Shown here one piece after another: positions 33,059-41,005 of a DNA stretch of 64,000 nt. The position numbers and the translations under genes are program-made. The number at the start of each line of letters is the position of its first letter. Position 1 is the stretch's first letter. Below the pieces are notes generated by a model that did not search any database, was not told where the DNA came from, and saw only the letters and a program-made list of their open reading frames with translations. The stretch comes from Paractinoplanes lichenicola (GTDB taxonomy: Bacteria > Actinomycetota > Actinomycetes > Mycobacteriales > Micromonosporaceae): the NCBI RefSeq assembly GCF_016785085.1, contig NZ_JAENHO010000021.1, forward strand, positions 45,986 through 109,985, given 5' to 3'.

Positions 33059-33988
33059 ATGGAAATTCGTCACCTGCAACTCGGTAGCTGCCCCGACTCG
33101 TGGGGGGTGTGGTTCGCCGACGACCCACGGCAGACTCCGTGGGCGCGGTTCCTCGACGAGATGGTCGCGTCGGGCTATTCGTGGCTGGAGCTGGGCCCGT
33201 ACGGGTATCTGCCGACCGATCCTGCGCAGTTGCGCGACGAACTCGGGCAGCGGGGACTCAGCGTCGCCGGTGGCACAGTGGCCGGCGCCGGTGGGCCGCA
33301 CAAGGACTTCGACGCGGTTCTTTCCGCCGCTCGCGATGTCGCTGCTCTGACCGCCGCGGTGGGTGGGGAAAACGTCGTATTTGTTCCCGTGCCAGGCTAT
33401 CGCGACGACGTGACCAACGCCTATCTGGAGCCGGCCGAGCTCGACCCGGACGCCTGGCAGGCCTTGGTGCGCAACAGCAACACCCTCGGCAAGATCCTGC
33501 TCGAGGAGTACGGCGTCCACATGCGGTTCCACCCGCACGCCGACTACCAGGTGGAGACGCAGGCCCAGACCGAGCGCTTCCTCGCCGACACCGACCCCCG
33601 GTACGTCTCGCTGTGCCTGGACACCGGGCATCTCGCGTACCGGAAGGCCGACGTGCCCGGGATCATCCGCAAATACCCGGACCGGATCGGCTACGTGCAC
33701 ATCAAGCAGATGGACCCGGTCATCGCCGAGCGCGCCGTCAAGGAGGACCTCGCGTTCGGCAAGGCCGTGGCCCAGGGCGCGAGCGTCGAGCCCCCGGCCG
33801 GCGAGCCGAACGTGCCTGCCGTGCTCGACGCCCTCAGCGAGCTCGACGCCGAGCTGTTCGTCGTCGTCGAACAGGACATGTATCCGGTCGAGTTCGACGT
33901 GCCGCTGCCGATCGCGCAGCGCACCCGCACCTATCTCAACTCCGTCGGCCTGCACTCCCGTCCCAACTCAGCAGGAGAGAAAATATGA
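33059..33988 (+). CDS. Sugar-phosphate isomerase/epimerase-like TIM barrel, probable inosose dehydratase
   Basis: 309 residues, 14 bp after iolA. AP-endonuclease-2-type barrel: LGSCPDSWGVWFADDP, WLELGPYGYLP, MRFHPHADYQVET, YVSLCLDTGHLAYRKAD, IGYVHIKQMDP and VVEQDMY carry the Glu/Asp/His metal ligands. In this operon the one step not otherwise covered is dehydration of scyllo-inosose (IolE), so that role is likely, although IolH cannot be excluded. Its TGA overlaps the binding-protein gene. Confidence 0.78.
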   Translation: MEIRHLQLGSCPDSWGVWFADDPRQTPWARFLDEMVASGYSWLELGPYGYLPTDPAQLRDELGQRGLSVAGGTVAGAGGPHKDFDAVLSAARDVAALTAAVGGENVVFVPVPGYRDDVTNAYLEPAELDPDAWQALVRNSNTLGKILLEEYGVHMRFHPHADYQVETQAQTERFLADTDPRYVSLCLDTGHLAYRKADVPGIIRKYPDRIGYVHIKQMDPVIAERAVKEDLAFGKAVAQGASVEPPAGEPNVPAVLDALSELDAELFVVVEQDMYPVEFDVPLPIAQRTRTYLNSVGLHSRPNSAGEKI

Positions 33989-34977
33989 CCCCTCGGACCC
34001 GCACCTTCCGGATACTCGCCGCCGGTGCGGCGGTGATGCTGGCCGCGGCCGCGTGCAGCGGCGGCGGTCGTGAGAAGACCGAAGACTCCGGTACGTCGGG
34101 CGGCAACGCGGCCGGCAGCTCGGGCTACACGATCGCGATGATCACGCACGAGACCCCTGGCGACACCTTCTGGGACAAGATCAAAAACGGGGCGCAGCAG
34201 GCCGCCAAGGACACCGGCGTGACGCTGAAATACTCGAACGACCCGGAGGCGACCAAGCAGGCGGTCCTGATCCAGAACGCCGTCGACTCCAAGGTCAACG
34301 GCATCGCCACCACGCTGGTCACCCCGGACGCGCTGGCCGGCTCGGTCAAGGCGGCGACCGAGGCCGGGATCCCGGTGGTCGGCTTCAACTCCGGCATCGA
34401 CGACTACCAGAAGCTCGGCGCGCTGATGTATTTCGGCTCCGACGAGACCCTGGCCGGCACCACCGCCGGCAAGCGGATCGGCGACGCGGGCGCCAAGCAC
34501 CCCCTCTGCGTGATCCAGGCGCAGGGCTCGGTCGCCCTCGAGGCGCGCTGCGCAGGCGTCAAGAGCGCCGTCCCCGGCACCGAGAACATCCAGGTCAACG
34601 GGGCCGACGACGCCTCGGTCGTGTCGACCCTGCAGGCCAAGCTGGCCCAGGACAAGTCGATCGACTACATCGTCACGCTCGGCGCCCCGATCGCCATCGA
34701 CGCCCTCAAGGCCATGGACCAGGCCGGCAGCTCGGCCAAGCTGATCACCTTCGACCTCAACGCCGAGGCCGCGCAGGACATCAAGGACAAGAAGATCGAG
34801 TTCTCGATCGACCAGCAGCCGTACGTGCAGGGCTACATGGCCGTCACGTCGCTCTACCTGAACATCAAGAACGGCAACGACATCGGCGGCGGCAAGGCCG
34901 TGCTGACCGGGCCCTCGTTCGTCGACGCGTCGAACATCGACAAGATCGTCCCGTTCACGAAGAACAACACGCGGTAG
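33985..34977 (+). CDS. Sugar ABC transporter substrate-binding lipoprotein, probable inositol receptor
   Basis: 330 residues; AGGAGAG before the ATG at 33985. Lipoprotein signal with lipobox AAAC and Cys24, then a Gly/Ser linker and a ribose-type periplasmic-binding fold (YTIAMITHETPGDTFWDKIKNGAQQAAKD, SKVNGIATTLVTPDA, GIPVVGFNSGIDDY). Captures the sugar outside for the permease and ATPase that follow. Inositol specificity is inferred from operon context. Confidence 0.92.
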   Translation: MTPRTRTFRILAAGAAVMLAAAACSGGGREKTEDSGTSGGNAAGSSGYTIAMITHETPGDTFWDKIKNGAQQAAKDTGVTLKYSNDPEATKQAVLIQNAVDSKVNGIATTLVTPDALAGSVKAATEAGIPVVGFNSGIDDYQKLGALMYFGSDETLAGTTAGKRIGDAGAKHPLCVIQAQGSVALEARCAGVKSAVPGTENIQVNGADDASVVSTLQAKLAQDKSIDYIVTLGAPIAIDALKAMDQAGSSAKLITFDLNAEAAQDIKDKKIEFSIDQQPYVQGYMAVTSLYLNIKNGNDIGGGKAVLTGPSFVDASNIDKIVPFTKNNTR

Positions 34978-34991
34978 CCGGGGGTGCAGTC

Positions 34992-36053
34992 ATGAGCCAG
35001 ACACTCGAGGCGCCCGCGCCGGCGCCGTCCGAACCCTCGAATCGCGTACGGATGGGCCTGGGACAACGGCTGCTGTCGCGGCCGGAGATCGGTGCCCTCG
35101 TCGCGGCGATCATCATCTTCGTGTTCTTCCTCGCGCTGGCGCCGTCGTTCCGCTCGGCCGAGTCCTTCTTCACCGTGCTCTACCAGTCCTCGGTGATCGG
35201 CATCGTCGCGGTCGGCGTCGGCCTGCTGATGATCGGCGGCGAGTTCGACCTGTCGGCCGGCGTCATCGTCTACACGGCCGGCCTGGCCAACTCCATGTTC
35301 TGCTGGTATTTCGGCGTCAACATGTGGGTCGGCGCATTCCTGTCGCTGCTGTTCTGCTTGGCGATCGGCTTCCTCAACGGCTATCTGGTGATGCGTACCG
35401 GCATTCCCAGCTTCCTCATCACGCTGGGCACCTTCTTCGTGCTGCAGGGGGCCAACCTCGGCGTCACCAAGCTGGTCACCGGCACGGTGTCCACTCCGGA
35501 CGTCAGCCAGATCGCCGGCTTCGACTCGCTGGCCAAAGTCTTCTCGTCCAACTTCAAGATCGGTTCCGTGACGGTCTGGGGCTCGGTGCTCTGGTGGGTC
35601 CTCTTCGTCGGCCTCGCCGCCTGGACCCTGCAACGCACCCGGATCGGCAACTGGATCTTCGCGGTCGGCGGCAACGCGGACAGCGCCCGTGCGGTCGGTG
35701 TGCCAGTGGTGCGTACGAAGATCGGGCTCTTCATGACGGTCTCGTTCCTGGGCTGGTTCATCGGCATGCACCAGCTCTACCGCTTCAACACGCTGCAGTC
35801 CGGCAGCGGCGTCGGCAACGAGTTCCTCTACATCATCGCCGCGGTCGTCGGTGGCACCCTGCTGACCGGCGGCTTCGGCAACGCGATCGGCGTCGCCATT
35901 GGCGCGTTCATCTTCGGCATGACCAGCCTCGGCATCGTCTATGCGGGCTGGGACCCGAACTGGTTCAAGGCCTTCCTCGGCGTCATGCTGCTGCTCGCCG
36001 TGCTGGTCAACCTTTATGTGAAACGCATGGCCACCGCCAGGAAGGTGGGTTAG
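34992..36053 (+). CDS. Sugar ABC transporter permease (RbsC-type)
   Basis: 353 residues with about ten hydrophobic segments. The family stretch GVGLLMIGGEFDLSAGVIVYTAGLAN, typical of the BPD_transp_2 (ribose) class, is clear; also GTFFVLQGANLGVT and IIAAVVGGTLLTGGFGNAIGVAIGA. Membrane channel of the presumed inositol importer; the ATPase gene begins 3 bp after its stop. Confidence 0.93.
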   Translation: MSQTLEAPAPAPSEPSNRVRMGLGQRLLSRPEIGALVAAIIIFVFFLALAPSFRSAESFFTVLYQSSVIGIVAVGVGLLMIGGEFDLSAGVIVYTAGLANSMFCWYFGVNMWVGAFLSLLFCLAIGFLNGYLVMRTGIPSFLITLGTFFVLQGANLGVTKLVTGTVSTPDVSQIAGFDSLAKVFSSNFKIGSVTVWGSVLWWVLFVGLAAWTLQRTRIGNWIFAVGGNADSARAVGVPVVRTKIGLFMTVSFLGWFIGMHQLYRFNTLQSGSGVGNEFLYIIAAVVGGTLLTGGFGNAIGVAIGAFIFGMTSLGIVYAGWDPNWFKAFLGVMLLLAVLVNLYVKRMATARKVG

Positions 36054-36055
36054 GC

Positions 36056-36871
36056 ATGACTGACACTCTGGCCTCGCATGCCGATCAGACGCTGCACAAA
36101 AGCGAGCCGCTGATCGAGATGGAGGACGTCGGGAAGTCGTACGGGGCAATTCGGGCTTTGCGGGGAATCAATCTGCGCGTCGGCGCGGGCGAGGTGACCT
36201 GCGTGCTCGGCGACAACGGCGCCGGCAAGTCCACGCTGATCAAAATCATGTCGGGCCTGCACCCGCACAACGAGGGCAGCCTGCGCGTCGACGGTAAAGA
36301 GGTGTCGTTCTCGTCGCCGCGTGAGGCGCTCGGTCACGGCATCGCCACGGTCTATCAGGACCTCGCGGTGGTGTCGCTGATGGAGGTGTGGCGCAACTTC
36401 TTCCTCGGCTCCGAGCTGACCGCCGGCCGCTATCCGCTGGCCGGGCTCAAGGTCAGGCAGATGAAGGAGATCGCCGACAACGAACTGCGGAAAATGGGCA
36501 TCGTCGTCAAAGACATCAACCAGCCCATCGGTACGCTCTCCGGCGGTCAGCGGCAGTGTGTGGCGATCGCGCGGGCCGTCTATTTCGGCGCGCGTGTGCT
36601 CATTCTCGACGAGCCGACCGCGGCCCTGGGTGTCAAGCAGTCCGGCGTGGTGCTGAAGTACGTCGCCGCGGCCCGGGACGCGGGGCTGGGCGTCGTCTTC
36701 ATCACGCACAACCCGCACCACGCCTATCTGGTCGGCGACCACTTCGTGATTTTGAAGCTGGGGCGGATGGCGCTCGACAAGAACCGTAACGAGGTCGGGA
36801 TCGACCAGCTCACCCAGCAGATGGCGGGCGGGGACGAGCTGGCCGAGCTGTCCCACGAGTTGAAGCGGTGA
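36056..36871 (+). CDS. Sugar ABC transporter ATPase, single nucleotide-binding domain
   Basis: 271 residues. Walker A GDNGAGKST, signature LSGGQRQCVAIARAV and Walker B RVLILDEPT are intact. Unlike RbsA-type ATPases, which carry two fused domains (about 500 residues), this is a single domain and must act as a homodimer. Downstream TGA overlaps iolG's GTG. Confidence 0.93.
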   Translation: MTDTLASHADQTLHKSEPLIEMEDVGKSYGAIRALRGINLRVGAGEVTCVLGDNGAGKSTLIKIMSGLHPHNEGSLRVDGKEVSFSSPREALGHGIATVYQDLAVVSLMEVWRNFFLGSELTAGRYPLAGLKVRQMKEIADNELRKMGIVVKDINQPIGTLSGGQRQCVAIARAVYFGARVLILDEPTAALGVKQSGVVLKYVAAARDAGLGVVFITHNPHHAYLVGDHFVILKLGRMALDKNRNEVGIDQLTQQMAGGDELAELSHELKR

Positions 36872-37893
36872 ATACGATGTTGCAGGTCGGGGTTATCGGC
36901 ACCGGCATGATCGGACAGGATCACATTCGGCGGATGACCTCGGTGCTGGCCGGGGTCCGGGTTGTCGCGGTCTCCGACGTGGATCTTGCGATTGCCGACT
37001 CTGTTGCCGGCCCGTTGGGCGCTTCTGTGCACAAATCGGGCGAATCGCTTATTTCGGATTCATCGGTCGAGGCCGTGGTGGTCTGCTCGTGGGGGCCGAC
37101 CCACGAGCAGTACGTGCTGGCGGCGATCGCGGCGGGCAAGCCCGTGTTCTGCGAGAAGCCCCTGGCCACGACGCAGGAGGCGTGCCTGCGGATCCTCGAG
37201 GCGGAGGTCGCGCACGGCAGCCGGCTCGTGCAGGTCGGCTACATGCGGCGCTACGACGCGTCGTACCGGGCGCTCAAGGCGGTGCTGCGTACGGGCGAGC
37301 TCGGGGCGCCGCTGATGATGCATTGCGCCCACCGCAACGCGAGCGTGCCCGGCTTCTACGAGAAGGAGATGGCGATCACCGACACGGCCGTCCACGAGAT
37401 CGACATGGTCCGCTGGATGTTCGGCGAGGAGATCACCGCCGTACGGGTGCTCCGCCCCCGCCGCAGCGCCAACGGCGGCGACCTGCAGGACCCGCTGATG
37501 CTGCTGTTCGAGATGGAGAACGGCGCGCTGGTCGACGTGGAAACCTCGGTCAACATCCGGTACGGCTACGACATCCGCGGCGAGATCGTGGGCGAGAACG
37601 GCACGGCGGCGCTCGGCTCGCTCAGCCCCGTCCAGGTGCGGGTGGCCGGCAAGACGTCCGACCCGGTCCCGGCCGACTGGCGGGAACGCTTCCTCACCGC
37701 GTACGACGTGGAATTCCAGGAATGGATCGACTCGCTGCGCACCGTGGGGCGGCCGATCGGCCCGAGCGCCTGGGACGGCTACGCGGCCGCCGTGGTCTCC
37801 GACGCCGGGGTGGCCGCCCTCCGCACAGGCGACCGCGTCCCCGTCCTCCTGACCGAACGCCCCAAGCTGTACGCCACGGAGGTCCCCGCATGA
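36868..37893 (+). CDS. iolG: Inositol 2-dehydrogenase-like Gfo/Idh/MocA oxidoreductase
   Basis: 341 residues from the GTG at 36868 (an ATG lies 9 bp in). Rossmann start VGVIGTGMIGQDHIRRM, the NAD-side Lys motif VFCEKPLATT, and the IDH motif with His in DTAVHEIDMVRWMFGEE, where the His is the expected catalytic residue. Oxidises myo-inositol to 2-keto-myo-inositol, the first step of the route. Overlaps the next gene by 4 bp (ATGA). Confidence 0.9.
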   Translation: MNTMLQVGVIGTGMIGQDHIRRMTSVLAGVRVVAVSDVDLAIADSVAGPLGASVHKSGESLISDSSVEAVVVCSWGPTHEQYVLAAIAAGKPVFCEKPLATTQEACLRILEAEVAHGSRLVQVGYMRRYDASYRALKAVLRTGELGAPLMMHCAHRNASVPGFYEKEMAITDTAVHEIDMVRWMFGEEITAVRVLRPRRSANGGDLQDPLMLLFEMENGALVDVETSVNIRYGYDIRGEIVGENGTAALGSLSPVQVRVAGKTSDPVPADWRERFLTAYDVEFQEWIDSLRTVGRPIGPSAWDGYAAAVVSDAGVAALRTGDRVPVLLTERPKLYATEVPA

Positions 37894-38747
37894 AGATTGC
37901 GCTCGACCCCTACATGCTCCGGCGCACACCCCTGCTCGAACTGCCACGTGCCGTGGCCGACCTTGGCTATCACCACATCGAACTCTCACCCCGCGACGAC
38001 TTTCTTCCGTTCTTCCTCCACCCGCGCGTGGACAAATCGGGCGTAGCGGCGTTCCGGAAGGCCCTCGCTTCCGCCGGCGTAGAAGTGGCGTCGGTGCTGC
38101 CGCTCTATAAGTGGTCCGGACCGGACGAGGACGAGCGGCAGGCCGCCGTACGGTATTGGAAGCGGGCCATCGAGATCACCGTCGATCTCGGCGTCGACGT
38201 GATGAACTCCGAGTTCAACGGCCGTCCGGAGCGGGCGGCCGAGTCGGAGGCGCAGTTCTGGCGTTCGATGGAGGAGCTGCTGCCGATCTTCGAGCGCGAG
38301 GGCGTGCGGCTCGTGCTCGAACCGCACCCCGACGACTTCCTCGAGGACGGCATCGGGGCGGTCAACCTGATCCGCGGCATCAACTCCGAGCTGGTCAGCT
38401 TCCTCTACTGCTGCCCCCACACGTTCCACCAGGGCGGCAATCTGGCCGAGATCATCCGGTACGCCGGTCCGCTGCTCACGCAGGTGCACATCGCCGACTC
38501 GTTCGACTTCCGCGCCTCGTCGGGCCTGCGCTACATCGTCAACCCGCCCGGCTCCACCGCCCGTATTCACCAGCATCTCGACATCGGACAGGGCGAGGTC
38601 GACTGGGATGGGTTCTTCGGTTCGCTCAACGAGGTCGGCTTCGACGGCATCGCCACCGTGTGCGTCTTCGCCTGGGAGGAGCGGGCCGAGGACAGCGCCC
38701 GCTACAACCTGAGCCAGATCAACCAGTATCAGCAGAGGCATTCTTAG
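37890..38747 (+). CDS. Sugar-phosphate isomerase/epimerase-like TIM barrel (IolH-like)
   Basis: 285 residues, last gene of the inositol operon. Metal-site motifs: VMNSEFNGRPE, LVLEPHPDDF, FLYCCPHTFH and VHIADSFD. This is the second such barrel of the operon; by elimination it may be IolH or a second inosose isomerase (IolI-type). It overlaps iolG by 4 bp and ends before a strong hairpin. Confidence 0.8.
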   Translation: MKIALDPYMLRRTPLLELPRAVADLGYHHIELSPRDDFLPFFLHPRVDKSGVAAFRKALASAGVEVASVLPLYKWSGPDEDERQAAVRYWKRAIEITVDLGVDVMNSEFNGRPERAAESEAQFWRSMEELLPIFEREGVRLVLEPHPDDFLEDGIGAVNLIRGINSELVSFLYCCPHTFHQGGNLAEIIRYAGPLLTQVHIADSFDFRASSGLRYIVNPPGSTARIHQHLDIGQGEVDWDGFFGSLNEVGFDGIATVCVFAWEERAEDSARYNLSQINQYQQRHS

Positions 38748-38751
38748 ATCA

Positions 38752-38776
38752 GGGGGCCGCCGGGTGGGCGGCCCCC
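38752..38776. terminator. Bidirectional terminator ending the inositol operon
   Basis: GGGGGCCGCC (38752-38761) pairs with GGCGGCCCCC (38767-38776), 10 bp with a 5-nt loop, 4 bp after the operon stop and 5 bp before the convergent gene's stop. Confidence 0.85.
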
Positions 38777-38780
38777 CATC

Positions 38781-39257
38781 TCAGGCTTCGGTCAGCGCGA
38801 CGAAGCGCTGCAGGTAGAGCGGCCAGCCCTGGTCGTCGGCGACGCCGTCGCGCAGCGATTCCCAGCCCGGGCCGTGGCGGTCGAGGTTGCGGTGTTCCAG
38901 TTCGACCCGCGTACGGTCGGGGGTCTCGGCGATGAAGCGGACCTCGACCTCGCTCGTGTTCTCCAGGTCGGTCTCGAGGGTCCACTGCACCCCGATGTCC
39001 CAGCTGAAGACCACCCGGTCCGGCGGATCGTAGGCCAGCACCCGCGCCCACGACCAGACGCGGCCGTCCTCCACGACGTCGTAGATGCGGCCACCCACGT
39101 ACGGCTCGAGCACCGTCTCCTTGATCGGTGAATCCAGCAGGTTGTGATCGCGCGGCTTGATGTCGCCGAACCGCGTCGTGAACAGCTCGAACGCCCGCTC
39201 GCGCGACGCCTTCACGACGACGTGCCGCAGCACGACCTGCTCGGTTGCCTCGGTCAT
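38781..39257 (-). CDS. SRPBCC (AHSA1-like) domain protein
   Basis: 158 residues; ATG at 39257 overlaps the ArsR stop (ATGA). Starts VVLRHVVVKASRERAFELFTTRFGDI and continues PYVGGRIYDVVEDGRVWSWARVLAYDPPDRVVFSWDI, the standard AHSA1 fold of a hydrophobic-ligand cavity. ArsR-AHSA1 pairs are widespread in actinobacteria and of unclear function; the repressor probably responds to a stress the protein counters. Confidence 0.9.
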   Translation of the reverse strand: MTEATEQVVLRHVVVKASRERAFELFTTRFGDIKPRDHNLLDSPIKETVLEPYVGGRIYDVVEDGRVWSWARVLAYDPPDRVVFSWDIGVQWTLETDLENTSEVEVRFIAETPDRTRVELEHRNLDRHGPGWESLRDGVADDQGWPLYLQRFVALTEA

Positions 39258-39610
39258 GACTTCCCCTCGTCCTGCTCCGGTGCCTCGGTCACGGCATTCC
39301 TCTCGTCGTCCTCGACGATCTCCTCGAAACCCTGCAGCGTCCGCTTCCAGAACATGTCGAGCTGGTCGCGGAGCGCGGAAACCCCCGCCGGGTTGAGCCG
39401 ATAGACCCGCCGCGTGCCCGCCGCCTCGTCGTCCACCAGCCCCGCGTCCTTGAGCACCTTGAGGTGCTGGGACACGGCGGGCCGGCTGATCGGCAACGTG
39501 TCGGCGAGCTCGCCCACGGCCCGGGGCCGCTCGGCCAGGCACTCCACGATGGCGCGCCGGCTCGGATCCCCGAGAATCTCCCACCCGTCGGGCCTTTGGT
39601 AAGTACCCAC
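39254..39610 (-). CDS. ArsR-family repressor paired with the SRPBCC gene
   Basis: 118 residues from the GTG at 39610. Winged helix GDPSRRAIVECLAERPRAVGELADTLPISRPAVSQHLKVLKDAGLVDDEAAGTRRVYRLNPAGVSAL; no Cys metal site. The start codon falls inside the inverted-repeat operator, implying a leaderless or very short leader mRNA. Co-transcribed with the SRPBCC gene. Confidence 0.9.
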   Translation of the reverse strand: MGTYQRPDGWEILGDPSRRAIVECLAERPRAVGELADTLPISRPAVSQHLKVLKDAGLVDDEAAGTRRVYRLNPAGVSALRDQLDMFWKRTLQGFEEIVEDDERNAVTEAPEQDEGKS

Positions 39611-39636
39611 GAACGGTAAGCTACGACTTACCAAAG
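39594..39636. promoter_or_regulatory. ArsR operator overlapping the start codon
   Basis: CTTTGGTAAGT (39594-39604) and ACTTACCAAAG (39626-39636) are perfect inverse arms 21 bp apart, with a further GGTAAG half-site at 39615. The start codon (39608-39610) lies inside, so binding would block transcription at the start site. Confidence 0.72.
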
Positions 39637-39685
39637 CCGCCGTCAAGCGTCCCGGGGTCGACAGCGGCGACACATCTCCGGCAGC

Positions 39686-40159
39686 ATGCCGTGCGTGGCG
39701 GGGGAAGCGTGGGCGGCGTTGACGTCGCTGGGCGGGGTCGCCCTGGGCGGCGGGCTGTCGTTTCTGGTGCAGCGCACCACTCAGCAGACGGCAGCTCGGC
39801 TGGAACAGTCCAAACAGGAGGCCGTACGGACCGAGGCGCGTCGGGCCGAGCGCCTGGCCCTGCTGGAACGCTTCATCACCGTCGCCGCGGACGCGGAACG
39901 ATGCGCCTTCAGCCGCCCGCCGGATTGGGTGGAGGGCGATGAGTGGCACACGCCCACCCAGGCCGTGATGAACCGCTTCTGGGTCGAGGAACGCATGATC
40001 CGCGTCCTGTTCCCCCCGCCGGTCCACGACGCCGCGCGCGCCTACTTCCTCGTGCTCAACGGCGCCGTCTGGGAGGGCCTACCCGAAGGCCGCACCGTGG
40101 CCAACGCAATCGAGGAGCCGCATAGAGCATTCCTCGACGCCGCCCGCACCGCCCTCTGA
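39686..40159 (+). CDS. Membrane-anchored hypothetical protein
   Basis: 157 residues, family not recognised. One N-terminal hydrophobic segment (ALTSLGGVALGGGLSFLVQ, about 10-28), then a long charged helix likely to form a coiled coil (TAARLEQSKQEAVRTEARRAERLALLERF). A C-terminal globular part with several Trp follows (RPPDWVEGDEWH, NRFWVEERMIRVLF). The architecture (anchor, coiled coil, small domain) recurs in actinobacterial hypotheticals. The ATG at 39686 has no strong ribosome site; a GTG a few codons in is possible. Confidence 0.65.
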   Translation: MPCVAGEAWAALTSLGGVALGGGLSFLVQRTTQQTAARLEQSKQEAVRTEARRAERLALLERFITVAADAERCAFSRPPDWVEGDEWHTPTQAVMNRFWVEERMIRVLFPPPVHDAARAYFLVLNGAVWEGLPEGRTVANAIEEPHRAFLDAARTAL

Positions 40160-40180
40160 CGCCCCGCCCCCTTTTTCCGC

Positions 40181-40260
40181 CCACTCTTGACCTTCTACCT
40201 GGTCGCTCTCGCCCCTTCTCCCTATCCACTCTTTGCCTTCTGCCTGGTCGCCCCTCGGCG
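40181..40260. repeat. Two diverged CACTCTT...CCTGGTCG repeats with an inverted partner at 42085-42115
   Basis: CCACTCTTGACCTTCTACCT-GGTCG and CCACTCTTTGCCTTCTGCCT-GGTCG follow each other about 43 bp apart. Between them CGCCCCTTCTCCCTATCC recurs exactly, inverted, at about 42098-42115 (GGATAGGGAGAAGGGGCG) on the far side of the TetR-reductase pair. So one repeat family brackets that two-gene block in opposite orientation. Confidence 0.7.
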
Positions 40261-40317
40261 CCGTTGACGACCATCGCGGCGAACGATCCGGCACGAACCT
40301 GTCCACGTGACGGGTGA

Positions 40318-40851
40318 TCAGCGAGTGGAGTGAGAGCTCAGGCCGTCCAGGATCAGAGTGAGAATCGGCTCTGTGCGGTCGGGGGCGGCGCGCCAGAGGG
40401 CTCCGGTGAGTTGGAGGAAGTCGGCGGGTTCGGCGTCGGGGCGGATTGTGTTGTTTTGCTTGCCGGCGTCGAGCAGGTGGGTGATCGCGGTGATGACCGG
40501 GCCGTAGGAGCGTTCGGTGATCGATGCGTGGGCGGTCGCGCTGAGGGCGCCGCCGAGGCCGTGCTTCTTGCGCATGGCGTCGACCAGATCGAGGGTCCAG
40601 AGGCGGAGTGCCTCCAGCGGGGTCTGGGCTTCGAGCAGGGCGGTGACCGTGTCGGCCAGTTTGTCGATCTCCTCTTGGTAGATGTCGAGGATGAGGGCTT
40701 CGCGGTTGGGATAGTTGCGGTAGAGGGTGCCGGGGCCGACCCCGGCCCGCTGGGCGATCTGGTTCATCGAGGTGTCGCCGTCCTCGGTGAACGCCTCGCG
40801 GGCGGCCGCGAGGATGCGAGCGCGGTTCTCGCGGGCGTCTGAGCGAACCAT
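40318..40851 (-). CDS. TetR-family repressor of the adjacent reductase gene
   Basis: 177 residues from the ATG at 40851 (GGGGAGAC upstream). Helix-turn-helix: ARENRARILAAAREAFTEDGDTSMNQIAQRAGVGPGTLYRNYPNREALI. The C-terminal ligand domain is typical in length. Divergent from the SDR gene; three copies of a GGAGA-TCTCC palindrome fill the space between, so it almost certainly controls both. Confidence 0.92.
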   Translation of the reverse strand: MVRSDARENRARILAAAREAFTEDGDTSMNQIAQRAGVGPGTLYRNYPNREALILDIYQEEIDKLADTVTALLEAQTPLEALRLWTLDLVDAMRKKHGLGGALSATAHASITERSYGPVITAITHLLDAGKQNNTIRPDAEPADFLQLTGALWRAAPDRTEPILTLILDGLSSHSTR

Positions 40852-40886
40852 GTCTCCCCTGCCGGACGGGTACCTCACGACATTAG

Positions 40887-40964
40887 CGGAGATATCTCCG
40901 GATCACCATGACGTGCAAGTGGAGAAATCTCCGGATAGCCGTTGCGCAAGCGGAGAGGTCTCCG
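40887..40964. promoter_or_regulatory. Three TetR operators, GGAGANNTCTCC
   Basis: CGGAGATATCTCCG (40887-40900), GGAGAAATCTCC (40921-40932) and CGGAGAGGTCTCCG (40951-40964) share arms and differ only at the centre. Centre-to-centre spacings are about 33 and 31 bp, close to three helical turns, so bound dimers would line one face of the DNA. Confidence 0.85.
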
Positions 40965-41005
40965 TTAACTTCGAGCGGAGACGACCGAACGGCTGGGAGA
41001 AGACG

